A stretch of DNA of 64,000 bases from Endomychus coccineus (GCA_958510875.1 OY294067.1:102530010-102594009), one strand, 5' to 3'. Counted from the stretch's first letter, positions 23,083 to 36,094 are shown. A program made the numbers and translations. The notes: a model not told the origin generated them from the sequence alone.

Positions 23083-24530
23083 TACCATATACAACGTGAC
23101 CAGTTAAGGACGGCCCTCGGCCATATCTCAGAAGCTACTGGAAATAAAAATGTGGGAAAACAAATTTGTTGTAAAAGTGACCATGAAAAAATCCTGGAAA
23201 TTATTTTCACGTTCCGCATTTTGCAGGAAGGGGGCGCAATTGAAAATTATATATTAAAATTTCAAATTTCCCCGGAAAATCTCACATTAAGGTATATCTT
23301 CATTAACATCATTAGAAAGGATAGGCCATTTTACATCATTTACATCATTTAGATTCAATGTTCATTGACGTACCGACGTCGATAAGAGTGGGGGAAGCTA
23401 TGGAAAGTATAATCAATTAAATCGATGTAGTTTCTGAACAACTCATTCGATTTAAGTAAACTTGAATTCGTATGGAAGAGGTACGTACTTTCAATTGACG
23501 TATCTATTAATACACGATAGTTCCTGATAAAATTGATAGAGGGCGTAATTTGTAATGATAACAGTTTTTTTTGATTTTATCCAGAAAACTCGAATTATAC
23601 AGTATAACTATGACACGATAATCAAGAAAAAAATTAAATTTGCAATAAAAACCTGAAAACCGCACATCAATATCTTTTTCCGTTTTAAAGTTATGGTAAA
23701 AAATTTACGTTCGTGACACAGGAACCTATAACCTTCAACTTATTTATATCAGAAGAATTATGGGGAAATTGTTTTCGCTATTGCATTTTTCACATGATAT
23801 AGGCAAATATCCACAATAAGGTATCTCAATAGGAAGCATTATTCCAGAAGAGTTTTCCTGCGTCTATCTCGACGTCTGCAGCAGCATAGTTGGGTTCAAC
23901 CACTTCCAACATTGCAAAGAAATCGAAGGGTGAAAGTTGGGGAAAATATTGTAATTGTTCAGGTTTATTTACATAATGACCTTCCTATCTGAGTATTAGA
24001 CCAATTTCGAGTGCATCCCTACCGTATTGAACTTCATCAAGCCCTAAATGCTTAAGACTTCCACAACCGATTAAACTTTTGTAAAAATGTGGAAATATGG
24101 CTGCCCGAAATGAACAAATTTTATCACAAATTCTATGGACCGATGTGGCACCTTCTGTGACTTATCTGTCAACAGAACAAACACAAGAACTTACTTGACA
24201 AGTTCTTCTGATTTATTTCATGGCTTCCTGTCAAATAATGGAATATGGCTAAAATCACTCAATGAGCTCCGAACCAAAATTATGCAAATTTGTCTAACCT
24301 TTCTAAAGATGTTAACAAAGATATATCTTGATGTGAAAATTTCCGGAGAAATTTAGCATTTTAATATTAAATTGTCAATTGCGCCCCTTAGCGGCAAAAT
24401 TCAGAACTTACAAATTATTTCCAGGATTTTCTCATGGTCACTTTAATCATGAATTTTTTTTCCCACATTTGTATTCTCAGTAGCTTCTGAGATATGGCCG
24501 AGAGCCGCCCTTAACTGATCATGCTGTATA
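23083..24530. mobile_element. Inverted-repeat structure, arms ~240 bp
   Basis: The left arm (about 23083-23325) and right arm (about 24285-24530) are reverse complements at perhaps 75-80%. Shared landmarks are AGTTAAGGRCGGC, CGGCCATATCTCAGAAGCTACTG, AAAGTGACCATGA, AAATCCTGGAAAT, GGGGCGCAATTG and the run up to AGAAAGG. About 960 bp lie between the arms, with no recognisable protein. This is the layout of a TIR or foldback-type DNA element, but I could not define sharp ends or a target duplication. Two separate inverted insertions of one repeat would look the same. Confidence 0.6.
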
Positions 24531-26149
24531 TCGAACAGGGAATTACAGTTCAGAGAGAACACTGAAAAATCTTTTTCATTCAATCTGTCATGCTGCTCTC
24601 GATTAATGATTGAGTAATCATTTAATTATTGATCAGAGCGAAGCATATCATATGATTAATTATGTAATCTGAGTAAAATAATCCATTGTTCCAGCGGTTC
24701 GATTGATCATTGCCATCAGCTTAGAACGAATATGCAATTTTGTTTGAAACATTACCAAATTTTTTAATGAGAAGAAAATATCCTCAAATATGTTCATTCG
24801 ATACATTGTTGGTTTCTATCTAGCGAAATAGAGCTGAAGCATCTAGACAAACTGAGGCGCGTGCTTTTTGGTTGGTCAGGAATATGCCTAGACTACGGCC
24901 CACGCCTTTATCGGCTTAGGCAAAATATGGCGTGAGCGTAGCGACAGCATAAGCCGATTCATTCGGCACACTGACTCACTCCGTTCTAACTCATAGGGTA
25001 TGCAAAGCTGCTGTGTTACAGGGTACTGATCATTTTCCTAATGACCTAGAAAATATTCATCATCCTGTAATTTATGAATCATCACCATATTCCTTTATCT
25101 ACCGATAAATATTCATAGCAGTAGTTATATATTTTGTTCAATACCGTCTGTATTCAAATATATAAGAGAGTCTTGTGAGTTAGAGCGACCTAACTCCGTT
25201 GTGTTGTTTTGCAAGAGAAACTAGTTTAGCTCTATATATTTAACGATATGCGATGAGCGCAAGCCGACTGACACTCACTCCAATGTTCACAGTGACGCAG
25301 TGATTCGCGATAGAAGCACGGTTAGGCATCGATTTGAGAATTTTCAATATCTCGTAAATCTGTTCTATGAACAATAATAATAATTTTTGGTACAAGTACT
25401 TGAACTTCAGTTTTTGCGCATGAATCGTTACTGTTTCCCAACTAAACGATAGCCGAGTCGGAATAGAAAGAACCTCTTATGTGCATGTGCAAACAAAATT
25501 GATTGGTAATAGCTCTCCAAACTTTTCACATAACTTCATTTCTATTTTGGGATCAAAGAAACTACCAAGCCTAGAGAGAAACTTGTAGCATAGCAACAAG
25601 TTTAATAGTATTTTACGAACTCAACTGAAACCGTAAATTGATAATTTTGCACAGCGTGCTCGAAAAAATTAATGCACAGTACTCCAATCTAATTTTAGTT
25701 CTAACACCATCTTTAAGCGTAATTTTCTTGGTCAGAACTCTGAATTCAGAATTTATGTAATTTTCAACACTATCAATAGTAATTTAGAGAATGTTTTCAT
25801 CACCCGCGACTTATTCGTTGAAATATGTAGCTTTGATGGATGAAATGTGGTCATCTCTATGAAGGGAACTGTTGTGTTGCAAAGTTCAAATTTTCTAAAT
25901 AAAAATTTGCTGGAATAATGTAGGTACATCTAAAAATATGGAAGATATATAACATTGTTTAATTCATCAAGCAGATGACAAGCAATATTCGAAACCGAAT
26001 TTCATTTAACCAAACCTATCGTATTGTGTCACAGCTCAACTTTTTCATGTTTCATGTTGTTGGATGATATAATTCACATACAGACTGTCGCATTTCCAAT
26101 TCAACTGATTAAGCGTTAGATATTCCAACAAAAACATACGTCCCGTAAA
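24531..26149. other. No gene seen
   Basis: AT-rich. A GC-richer island at 24860-24980 contains CGGCTTAGGC/GCATAAGCCG-type inverted motifs, with a related GAGCGCAAGCCGACTGAC at 25255. No coding frame is recognised. Confidence 0.45.
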
Positions 26150-28100
26150 TTTTATTCATTCATTAATCCGATGTCCGATTTGAAGATAACAATTCTCTTT
26201 TTAGTACGCCTCAGTAAACTTTCCAGAATCTTCCGTCTGACTCCAACATATACTAAATATTTATCAATCATTACTCTACCATTACTGTGCGATATTAGCA
26301 TACATTTCGAAATATCAATACAATAACATCCACAGGTATACTCTTCACTCCCCAATCCATTTCTTGATCTTGATACATCGATGATGATAGACGACCACCC
26401 AGCGTCATTCCTAGATTGGGCTTGACAAGATCGTATGTCAGAAGAAAATATAAGTCGTTGAGTTTCTGCATAGTTCATTTTAAGTTTATTACAACAGAGC
26501 CGGGTGGCTATGTTGCATTCAAAGATATTCATTAATTCAGTGAGCTCATTACTGGTTGATGCTGAGTTCTTCAAGAATGTATAATCTTTAAAGCAGATAC
26601 ATTTATCCGGTTTAAATTAGGAAAGAAGATCATTAATATACATCAGAAACAAGACAGGACTAGAAACAGAACCTATAGGAACGCCGTAGGATATTAGAGA
26701 AGGAGAAGAGAAACTATTGTGAATATTCACACGTTGCTGTCGATTTGAAAAGTAAGAATCAAGTAGAGCTAGAGGTAAACCTCGAACTCCATAATTTTCT
26801 AATTTACGTTATATACTGCATCAACTGTGGAATAGCCGGCTCGCAAACCAAATTGATTTGAGAGCAGTATCGAAATCCGTGTGAAGAAGTGAACGACGGT
26901 TTTTATAATAATTTCGACGACTTGATCAAAGGTTTGAAATTATAGATTATAGAGATGGGTCGATAATCATCAATAATGGATGGATCTCCTTTTTTGAATA
27001 CAGGTATCACTTTATCATTTTAAATGATTATAAAAGATATTATTCAATATATTTTTGAAGCAAAGGTTGGAGAGTGCCGTCAGAGGTGAAATAATATAGT
27101 TCGAAGTTTCCTTGATTATTATGGCATTTAAGCCACCAACATCCATGCTTTTGAGTTTTTCAGCTTATTTATACCTTCAACAACTTCATCAGATGTGATG
27201 GGCTGGCGATAGAGGGGAGATGATATGAGAAGGACATTCGCCATACTTGTTAGTATCAAATTACGTTGTGGTAGTGAATTTACTATATAAGGAGCAATTA
27301 AAGTAAAATAAACATTGAATTCTTCAGGAGATATATAAGTTTTTGTAGATTTGAAACACTTATTGCGTGAAGATTTAATTAGGGTCCAGCAAGTTTTAGG
27401 TTTCTTTGAGGAGTTAGTAATGACAAGAGAAAATTCACTCTTTTTTTCTTGTTAAAGGCTAGTCCGTAACGTTTCCTGAGAGCTCAGTAAAATATTTTTT
27501 CAGCAGGATCCTTAGTTGAATCAAACATTAGTTTGGCTGCGCTCAATTTGGATATTGTCAAACCAAGAGATATGTAAGGAATTATACTTTCAGTTAGTAA
27601 ATGTTTTTGAAAAATGTTGACTTATGAAGGTGCTGAATATGTCTATTAGATAAGTTGATAGAGTTTCTGAAATGCAGTCAGGATAATCATCAAAGAAGCA
27701 CTTCCAATACACCATAGATAATGAAGATTTTAAAGATATCCATCCATTGGAATCAGAAGCTCATCGGAATATAGGAGCGAGTTTAACATTACCGGAATTT
27801 AAATCTTGCGCAATAATATATTGCCCTCGGTGATGATAAAGACATCGCTCAATGATACCGGTTCTTATTGTAGGGTAAATTGGTCAGGATGTCGTCAATA
27901 CAAGATGAGGTTGATCTACCTATTCTTGCAAAATAAGATATATTAATTTTCAAACCAAATGAGGTAATAACCTCCACAAAATCTGTCTCAAGTTAGCTGT
28001 GGTTATACGAATTTAGATAATAAAACCACCTGCTAGTATAATGCAGTTGTTATTATGCTCTTGCATGTTCAATAATGTATCAAATAATGATACGTGAGCA
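26150..28100 (-). pseudogene. Degenerate LINE ORF2: endonuclease plus reverse transcriptase (CR1/jockey-like)
   Basis: Read on the minus strand from 28100 down. An apurinic-endonuclease-like tract has ILAGGFII near 28055 where GDFN is expected. Then come IDDILTNLPYN near 27890 and a linker with SSKKPKTCWTLIKSS near 27390 and EEFNVYFT near 27320. The RT follows: VIPVFKKGDPSIIDDYRPISI near 26985, NQFGLRAGYSTVDAVYNV near 26840, LENYGVRGLPLALLDSY near 26780, a SYGVPIGSVSSPVLFLMYIN block near 26660, then KLKMNYAETQRLIFSS near 26470, which matches the 'LKLN..KTq.l.F' block. The YADD box region is lost or altered just before the last open frame (26152-26574). Many stops and frameshifts. The order is complete enough to show that this was a near full-length ORF2. 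Confidence 0.85.
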
Positions 28101-28442
28101 ACTGTCACAGATGCTCAAAAAACATTTGTGCTACAATTGATGCTGTTCAATTTGCAATACGGAGAAAAGTAAGAAAAAAAACTGTAATCTATTTGAAAAT
28201 GGTAATATGTCATGTTGTATATTTTGTCTATAATATTTACAATTAAGTTGATTCTTTTTCATATTTACAGGTATGTAGCTTCTGAAAAAAAAACTCTATC
28301 TATTCATCTGTACCAAATTACTTTTCAAATGAAACTCTTTAAGAGTGAACGAAGCATACATTCATTAATGTAACAGTATTGTTGATACCATTGTAAAATT
28401 TTGATCAGATACTGAACTTCTGATATGAATAATAACATCTAC

Positions 28443-28850
28443 CAGTCACCTCGAAAACCCCCGAGTACAGTTTTCTAGCCATTTTCGTTGAAAATTGCAA
28501 AATTTCCGCGTTTTGTTCACCAACATTGGCCAATAACTGAGCAATAAATCGAAAAATGGGAAATCCTACTTCTGAATCGTGATCAGTCACCTCGAAAACC
28601 CCAGGGTACAGTTTTCTAGTCATTTTCGTTGAAAATTGCAAAATTTCCGCGTTTTGTCCACCAACATTGGCCAATAACTGAGCAATAAATCGAAAAATGG
28701 GAAATCCTACCGCTGAATCGTGATCAGCGACCTCGAAAACCCCCCGAGTGAAGTTTTCTAGTCATTTTCGTTGAAAATTGCAAAATTTCCGCGTTTTGTC
28801 CATTAACAGTGGCCAATAACTGGCCATTAAATTGAAAAATGGAAAAGCAC
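28443..28850. repeat. Satellite-like array, 141-bp unit, ~2.9 copies
   Basis: CAG(T/C)(C/G)ACCTCGAAAAC recurs at 28443, 28584 and 28725, giving a constant 141-bp period. The first two copies are nearly identical; the third decays towards 28850. The unit contains TTTTCGTTGAAAATTGCAAAATTTC and GTCCACCAACATTGGCC. The minus-strand frame 28405-28674 simply reads the repeat. Confidence 0.92.
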
Positions 28851-29640
28851 ATATTAGTTTTTCTTCGGGGATGTTTTAAATCCGTTCAGGAACATTTTTC
28901 AAAAAACCCGGAGTCGATCGGAGTTGCCCGCAAATTTTCCCAGCCTTTTTGCTAATATGACTCGACTAAACATTGTATTGGATATTCATGAACTTGTCAA
29001 TGAATATCGTGTTCACAAATGTGATGCGAGCTAGATTCCAGTTGCATTGTTCGTACTATTGAAAACAACAATGCTTTAAACTAATTTCTGAATAGGTTAG
29101 AATGATCAGTATTTCAATTTTGATATTCATATTCACTCAATAGTTCGATTCACAGAAATCTATATAATTGATTATAAAACATTGTTAATAGATGAATTGA
29201 AATATGAAAAAAATCAGAGAAATAATTATGGGAAATTAACTACAGCACCATGGACCGTTAAGAAATCTGGAAAATATAGATTGAATTGATAACAGATTAT
29301 TAAAACCTTACTAGATTGTGGACAATGAAAGTTGACTCTTGAGACCACCGGTGTTTTGGTAATACTATAATAATATGTTGGTGCACATTTGTTCAGAATT
29401 CAATTTTCTTCCAAAATATCCGTGAAGAAAAAGTTTTCATCCGATTTCCCTGGAAAGTAAGGGGTTTTCAATTCCAGTTATATACCTTCAGATTCCAGGA
29501 ACTTGGATACATTTGAATTAATATATTCTTCACTTCGATCTGAAAATTTTGGTTTTACCTTGAATTCATTTTCCTCCAAACCAACATGTTCTCGAAGTTT
29601 ATGGTAGGATTATCTATGGATGTGAGTATACATTTCTTTC
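28851..29640. other. No gene seen
   Basis: AT-rich spacer between the satellite and the pogo relic. No recognisable element or frame. Confidence 0.45.
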
Positions 29641-29656
29641 CCCCAAGGGTGACAGG

Positions 29657-29704
29657 CATAGGTTTGTTTGTATTATTTAGGCGCGATCTCATGACAAACC
29701 TATG
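29657..29704. repeat. Hairpin upstream of the pogo relic
   Basis: CATAGGTTTGT at 29657-29667 and ACAAACCTATG at 29694-29704 form a perfect 11-bp stem with a 26-base loop. It lies ~100 bp before the transposase start and could be part of a subterminal repeat of that element. Confidence 0.5.
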
Positions 29705-29805
29705 TACTATCACATTTTCGCGCAGTGCGCACGATTAGCCGAAATGTATTTAGTATTGTTAACAATGCATCTAAATAATCAATCATGATATTTTGCTCTT
29801 CGCAG

Positions 29806-31527
29806 ATGCCGAAATACCAACGTGAAACAACGAAGGCGCAATGGGATCCATAAACCATGATTCAGGTTATAAAATTGTTGCAAATGAAGGATCAGTACGG
29901 CAGGCTGGTAAAAGGTTCAATATCCTACAGAATCTCTTGTACGAACAAGAAAAAAGCATATGACGATGGACTTGATGTTGTAGGATCACATATCGGCAAA
30001 AAGTGTGTCTTATCACCCGTTCAAGAGAAGGCGCTAAAAGACCTCGTTCTTATGTTCGCAAAAACTCATCATGGAATGACGAAAGTTCAACTCAGAAAAT
30101 TAGCCTTTGCTGAAGGCAAGCAGATAAAACACAACTTTGTGGTTATTGAATTAAAAATAGCCAGAATGGACAGAGATAACGCTAAGAAAACCGTGACCCA
30201 CTAGCATCATTCGAATCTCAGCTTTTAACAAAGATCGGGTCTCCACATTCTTAGAGAACCTTAAGAAATTATACGACAAATTCAAGTGTAAGGAGTATGC
30301 AATATTCAACGTAGGCGAAACTGGAGTTACTACGGGGCAAAGGCCATGCAAGAGACTTGGGCCCAAGAGGGTTAAACAATTTGTCGCTAAGACATATGGT
30401 GAATGAGGGAAAACAGTAACTGTTATTTGCTGTTTCAATGCTTCTGGAAATCTCTGCGGGCCACCAATGCTCTCATGTTTCCCCGCATTAGAATGACAAA
30501 TACCTTAACCAACAATGGACCTCCTACTGCAATTTATCCCTGTTCAAAAAGTAGCTAGAGCAATGAAGATTTTCACAAGTGGCTAGAACCCTTAAAAAAA
30601 ACATAAAATCATCAAAAGATGAAACTGTATTATTGCTCCTTGACAATCATATTGTGAAAAATACGGCATCATTCTTCTCACGATACCTTCCCATACGTCC
30701 CATAGGCATCAGCCATTGGACGTAAGTTTTTATGGTTCATTAAAATCAGCAACAGGCAATGTGACTAGCACCTAATATCTATCGAAAGAATCACACCATA
30801 CAATTTATCTGCAATATTCAACAAAGCACACATTGAAGAATGCCCAATCAAGATTCAGGGCATGTGAGATATGGCCTTATCAACCAGATAAATTCACCGA
30901 TAAATATTTTCTACCAGGCACTCACCACCTGCCAATTGTGAATGATGACGAATTACATTCTACTTACTCTTCATGCTGTATGCCAGGTTCTATTCACTAG
31001 GCAATCCAAATCTAATTTAAACGGCCTGCCCAGTACCGAAAATAGTTATGGTCCTATCCTCAGTTCATCTGCTATTTTAGAACAGTCGAGTCCTCTTCCA
31101 AAATCAAGTACAACTCAACGACAAAATCGCAATGAACACAAGTCTGGAATATTAACAGATATACCAAACAGAGACAAATTTAAAACCGCACATGTGAAAA
31201 GGGCGAAGGAAAACAAGAAGAAATTTAAAAATGCAAAAATATTATGAAAGGCATCGAAGGCAGTCAGATTAAAAAGAGTAGTAGGGCAAAAAGAGAAGTC
31301 TTCGAAGAGAGTAGTGAATCTGAAGATATTTCAGAGTTCAGAGAATACGATGACGAGTTGGACGATCTTGAATTGAATGGAAATGAGAGATGCGTTATTT
31401 GCGGGGAAGGCAATATAAAAAACGAGATTTGGCTTGAATGTTCGGTCTGTAAAAATGGGCACATTCCCAATGCACGGGAGAAGACACCCCTAAGGAACAT
31501 ATTTGCAATTTTTGTGAGATCTATTGA
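29806..31527 (+). pseudogene. pogo/Tigger-like transposase pseudogene with C-terminal zinc finger
   Basis: The start MPKYQRETTKAQWDP follows a TTTGCTCTTCGCAG acceptor-like tract, and matches the N-terminus of pogo-type (CENP-B/DDE_1) transposases with a psq-type helix-turn-helix. After a stop the frame gives DVVGSHIGKKCVLSPVQEKALKD and KTHHGMTKVQLRKLAF, the second DNA-binding region. IFNVGETGVTTGQ near 30300 is the first catalytic block, normally NVDETG, so the catalytic Asp is Gly. MFPRIRMTN near 30480 follows (normally 'iFPR.rm'). Near 31280 comes a Ser/acidic stretch REVFEESSESEDI and then ERCVICGEGNIKNEIWLECSVC; a frameshift leads to KWAHSQCTG...HICNFCEIY, completing a PHD-like Cys/His finger typical of insect members. 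Several stops and shifts: dead. Total length fits a full-length element gene. Confidence 0.9.
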
Positions 31528-33016
31528 ACTTTTTTATTATTTTCATTTTATCATAAATTTATATTTTGTTTTGGTTTAGTTTTCAATCACAGGTTAATGT
31601 GTTTCCTACCTTATTAAGCTAATGAGTATATTCTTACTTTCAATAAATTGTTTTTCGTTTCCCTTTTCAATGCACATTATTCTTTACCCATGCGCACCAT
31701 TAGCACCATATGTCGGGTAATTGTGTCATTTATTAATATTTTGTAGTCATAATATGCAGTTTTACTTAAAATGTACAACAGAATATCATAGCCTAGCCCT
31801 TCAACTATATTGATGACAAACAAAAATTGGTCGTTTCAGGAATATTACAATTTTGGCTTAAGTACGCCCAATACCTGACTCTCCCCTAATGAACAATTCG
31901 TTACACTTCGATGTGAATTCAGGCACTTACAACCAATAAATGTTTGAAATATTTACTTATAAGCAGGAAAACACTGTTTCCATTATGGTTAAACGAAATA
32001 GTATAATTCCATGTGAAAAACTGAAGACGGATATCAAAGATAAACAGATAATCTCAAGAATAATCTAGACCAATTCAGAAAGCCTCAAAATGGAAATTCT
32101 GCGAAGGTCCGGAAAAAAATTTCTTACCCGAATACAATAACTACTTATCCCTTATACCACGTATATTGAGAAGTAAAAAGTGAAGAAAACGGTATTCGGT
32201 TTTGAACAGTATCAACATTCACTACTCTTACATCAAATTATTGCGGTATATCCTATGTCCAGAACTACTACCATTCCTTCTCAGAATGACAGATTTTTTA
32301 ATACATAATGACTACAAATTGAAGTATTAGTAAACTATGTTATATGGTACTCGGGGATTTTCTTGTAAAGACAATTCGTTACACGAAATGAAACTGTAAA
32401 TATTGATTGTGGGTATTTGTAATACCCAAGACGATGGAGTAATATATTTGTTCGGTAAGCTATAGGTGAGATGCAGCTTCAATGCGTCAAATGAATCAAT
32501 CTTTATCAGTGTAACGCCAATAACTGACCAACACAACAGATCCATAGTTGATTTATTGTGTACCCGACAGTGAGAGATAGATATTATATTATAGAATCAG
32601 TAATACTGGGCTATAATCTCTTATGTTGAATCAACAAACTGGAACGATTATTTGCTGCTCATTGAATTTTGCAACAATTGTACCAGAACATTTCAGATAA
32701 ACTCAGTTCTGTAAGATACAGGAAATGGCATTAAATAAAATCTAATAGTTGAATCTAGTTATGGAAAAGTTATCATGTAACAGGTATTTAATATCCCACA
32801 AACAGTTCAACGGAGACATATTGTGTCGATTTTGTTCAAAATATTTAAATACTGTTTAGGAATGAACATAAAGTTTTCTCATTATTCATGAACTTGACGC
32901 AAGCTTTTTGGAAATGCTTTATCCAGGGCTGAGGGTTGAAGAATCGGATTGGTTTGAAAGATAGAAAAATGTATGTTAAATTAAATAGCGATGAATCGAA
33001 TATACAGGAAATCAAT
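31528..33016. other. No gene seen
   Basis: It begins with the 3' flank of the pogo relic. A GGGGAGAGTCAGGTATTGGG (minus strand, 31865-31885) is faintly like AAGGGTGACAGGCATAGG at 29645 and could be the other terminal repeat. The rest is AT-rich without recognisable frames. Confidence 0.4.
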
Positions 33017-33340
33017 AATAGGTCCTCTCTTGTTGATCGTTTTCATAAATGAGCTCTATGCAAACATCTAAAAAGGGACAATATCCGTGTACGCAAACGA
33101 TATTGCAATCATAATTCAGGCATCAAATTGGAAACAAGTACAAACAGAAGCCGAACGGATACTATTGCACTCTTATTCAGACCTTCGTGGATGTATAATC
33201 CAAGTTTTGAAGTGCATAAAGTGGGAAGTGTACGAGTGACCGCCACGGTAACCGGATATCGATCCACTCAATCTGCTCTGGTGACTATAGAATGTATAAG
33301 CCAGGGGTTCTGGTCTACACTTGTACCAGGACAATGAAAA
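33017..33340 (+). pseudogene. LINE reverse transcriptase fragment (palm motif)
   Basis: The plus-strand frame gives GPLLLIVFINELYANI, then a stop, then GTISVYANDIAIIIQASNW. This is the RT block 'GPLLFi.yINDL' followed by the catalytic YADD box, here YAND, so the second catalytic Asp position is damaged. The following EAERILLHSYSDL fits the usual helix after it. It is short and isolated, and is a different family from the jockey fragment at 34.0 kb. Clade not assigned. Confidence 0.7.
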
Positions 33341-34015
33341 GGAACTTGAATTTCAGAATATTTTCAAAAAGCAATATGTTGATATATTACGGTCCTATCT
33401 AATGCCTTGAAAAATTGATCATTGTGTATTTTGCAAATACAGTATATGCGCTATTTCAGTTTCTATTTCATACAGAAGTGAAAGGCACAATGAAAATTTG
33501 TATGAATTTGAATGCTGAAGGAAAACACTGTTTAAGTGTTGAATCGTATGACAATTGCACACATGCTCATTATGATCGCAGCTTGATCATTTTGCTACTT
33601 TTTCAGTAAGACACGATGCTAGATCTAAATATATTGGAACAGAAACAACATTCACAATATGTTCATGAATACAGAATAGTTAAAATATCAAGTTCTTTAT
33701 TTTGTTATTTGAGGGTATAGTTTGATTTGTGAGTTTCCAGGTACCTGCAACGACTAGCAACAGTTACATAATAATCAGTACTGATGATGAAGTGTCCTAG
33801 AGTGAAATACTCTGGAAAAAAATAACTATATATCCACATTTCCGGTCGAGGGGTGCTCAAGTGGATTTAATATCAGAAAATATAAACTTGAAGGTATACC
33901 TCTGTAACATCTGTAACCAAAAAGGGTATGGGCCGAACGAACTCTCAATGAACGTGCCCCAGAATCAATACCAGTTTCTTACAGGTTCTTTACCCAACCA
34001 TTCAAATTTGGTGGG
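33341..34015. other. No gene assigned
   Basis: Short frames at 33415-33609 and 33861-34112 are open. The second overlaps the start of the next LINE fragment in another frame and has CNICNQKGYG near its start. No domain is recognised. Confidence 0.35.
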
Positions 34016-34600
34016 TTCCCTTCCAGCAGGAAGACACCTAAAGTTCAACCAATTCCAAAAAAAAGAAGAAGACTCTCCGATAATTATGGACCAATTGCAC
34101 TATCGTGTGTGATCTATGGAGTGATGAAGAAATCAATCAACATCGAGCTCCAAAATCTTAAATGACCGGCAATATCAACAGCAGATCTACCTATGTATGA
34201 CAAAAATCTATTGAGAAATATAAAGAATCTCTAGCTGTAGCATTGGATATCTTCAAAGCATTTGACCGGGCTTGGCGTCAATGCCTTCTTGGAAAAATTC
34301 AGTCATATGGTTTGCGGCCTCAACTTTGTCGCTCAACCAAAACTCCAGCTTGTGTTTCCTCCACAATCTCCTATATGATGGGGTACAAGTATTCCTACTA
34401 AATCTTCCACATTCATGCTCGGTGTCGCCACCAACATAACCCTTTCATAGGATGATCATATGAAGTCCATTGCGAAAACCGCCTCACTGAAACTTATCTA
34501 TTCCATGCCAAGAGACACTTCACATCCCAGCAGCTGTTCATAATCTACAAAGCACAGATCCGACCTGTCCTGGAGTTGAAACAAAAAGCATTAGAATAAA
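34016..34600 (+). pseudogene. Jockey-type LINE reverse transcriptase fragment
   Basis: Across three frames: PSSRKTPKVQPIPKK, then SDNYGPIALSCVIYGVMKK near 34075 (normally NYRPIALtSviSKvmE), SINIELQNL, and SLAVALDIFKAFDRAW near 34230 (normally LDISKAFDrVW). Then LLGKIQSYGLRPQLC, a deletion that removes the VPQGS and YADD boxes, DDHMKSIAKTASLKL near 34450, and RHFTSQQLFIIYKAQIRPVLE near 34515. It is the same family as the minus-strand copy at 58.3-59.8 kb, which shares the SIAK..S.KL and FTSQQLFIIYKA blocks. Pseudogene with several frameshifts and an internal deletion over the active site. Confidence 0.85.
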
Positions 34601-36053
34601 GCGTCAGATTCGAGTGAACAAATTCTTCTAAATAACAATGAGGAAATCACAGTGTCTACAATACAAAATCATAACAAATTAAATGTTTCGTAGGTGCGGA
34701 TTGAATCAGCAGGTCCTTCGAAACTCACAAAACACCTCAAATATAGATTAGCCACCATTCTTGTCTTGGACTGAGGATGAGGATATGAAACTCGGAGTAC
34801 AAGTTAAAATTACCAAAATTAGCTTCAGTAGCGGTTACAACAAATCAATCTCCAGCACCAAAACCACAAAATGGACAAACCTCCGAAATCTCATTGGTCT
34901 ACTGGTAGTACCTGTTTTAGATATACACTCGGCCAGAAAACTGATATTTTCAAATCATTGCGTTATTGAAAAGATATTGAAAGAGTAAAATAAACGACAA
35001 TATCAAGGTAAAGAGTCTGTAAATAATTGTAAACCTAACCTGGTAATTTGAAATTGCTTCCAAATCATTCTTGTAAACCGGTGATAATTCTGTTTCAATT
35101 TATTCTACATCTTAATCAACAAACATTAATAAAGCTTCCAAACTTTAGCATTCCCCTCCACCAAGAGAGAACAAACCATCCTTAACAAAGCTCCAGCTAA
35201 TATGTGATACAAATCCATCAGGAAATAATTAAAAATTGAGATTTTGCCTTATATTCGCAGCTCTTCATAATTATGAGATCAATCAAGTGAACAACATTTC
35301 CCGGAACGATTATAGCCACATGATTGATAATGTTACGCGTTAGTTGTCTTGAAATTTGGTTATGTGCGAATATTCTATGGAAACGTTGAAGCAATAATGA
35401 ATTCTATCGATCTAACTTGAATAGTGTACGAAAAATATGATAATGACCTTGGAAGTTTTGCCACATTATTTCACTCTCATAAATTTGAAAGACACGACAG
35501 GTGCTATAACTGAATAAAATGTCTATAGGGACTCAAACAAAAATGGATCTACATATCAATGGGTATCAAGAAGTAATAAGACGTGAAAAAATTCAAAATA
35601 ATGTTAATTTTCTTTCCGAAAATGTCGTAGTACAAAGCTTGGAGAACCGGGGATGAAGATAGAATACTTGGAAAAGTTAGAACTGTTTGCATGAAATATA
35701 AATCTTAACGATGCGTAACAGTGATATATGATAAATATGTACAATGCATTATTTTCTAAAATTAACTATTTACTAGCATGGTCATTACAATAATGATGAT
35801 AATAATAAACTTACAATAATCCAACCTATACCGTAAGCTAAATAAAGAAATAATTAATCAAATAGATGGTCAGGAATTCCCAGAACACTGATTGATACTG
35901 TAACAACGTATAAGCTGTTTCAATATTTCAATCTTAAATTCATCCATAAATCATAATAATTATTTCAGCATTGTAAATCTTTGATCAAAGACGACGAATT
36001 GCACCGTGCTATTGTGATATTCGAGGTATTTCGGGTATTTACCCAGCGGAAAG

Positions 36054-36055
<2 letters not shown>
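34601..36055. other. No gene seen
   Basis: AT-rich flank. The frame 34761-34988 has no recognisable domain. Confidence 0.45.

Positions 36056-36094
<39 letters not shown>
36056..36094. repeat. (TAA)13 microsatellite, LINE tail
   Basis: Uninterrupted TAA units; on the minus strand they directly follow an AATAAAG signal, marking the LINE 3' end. Confidence 0.9.

Noticed and set aside
28405..28674. 89-codon minus-strand frame with internal repeat
   Set aside because: It simply translates the 141-bp satellite twice.
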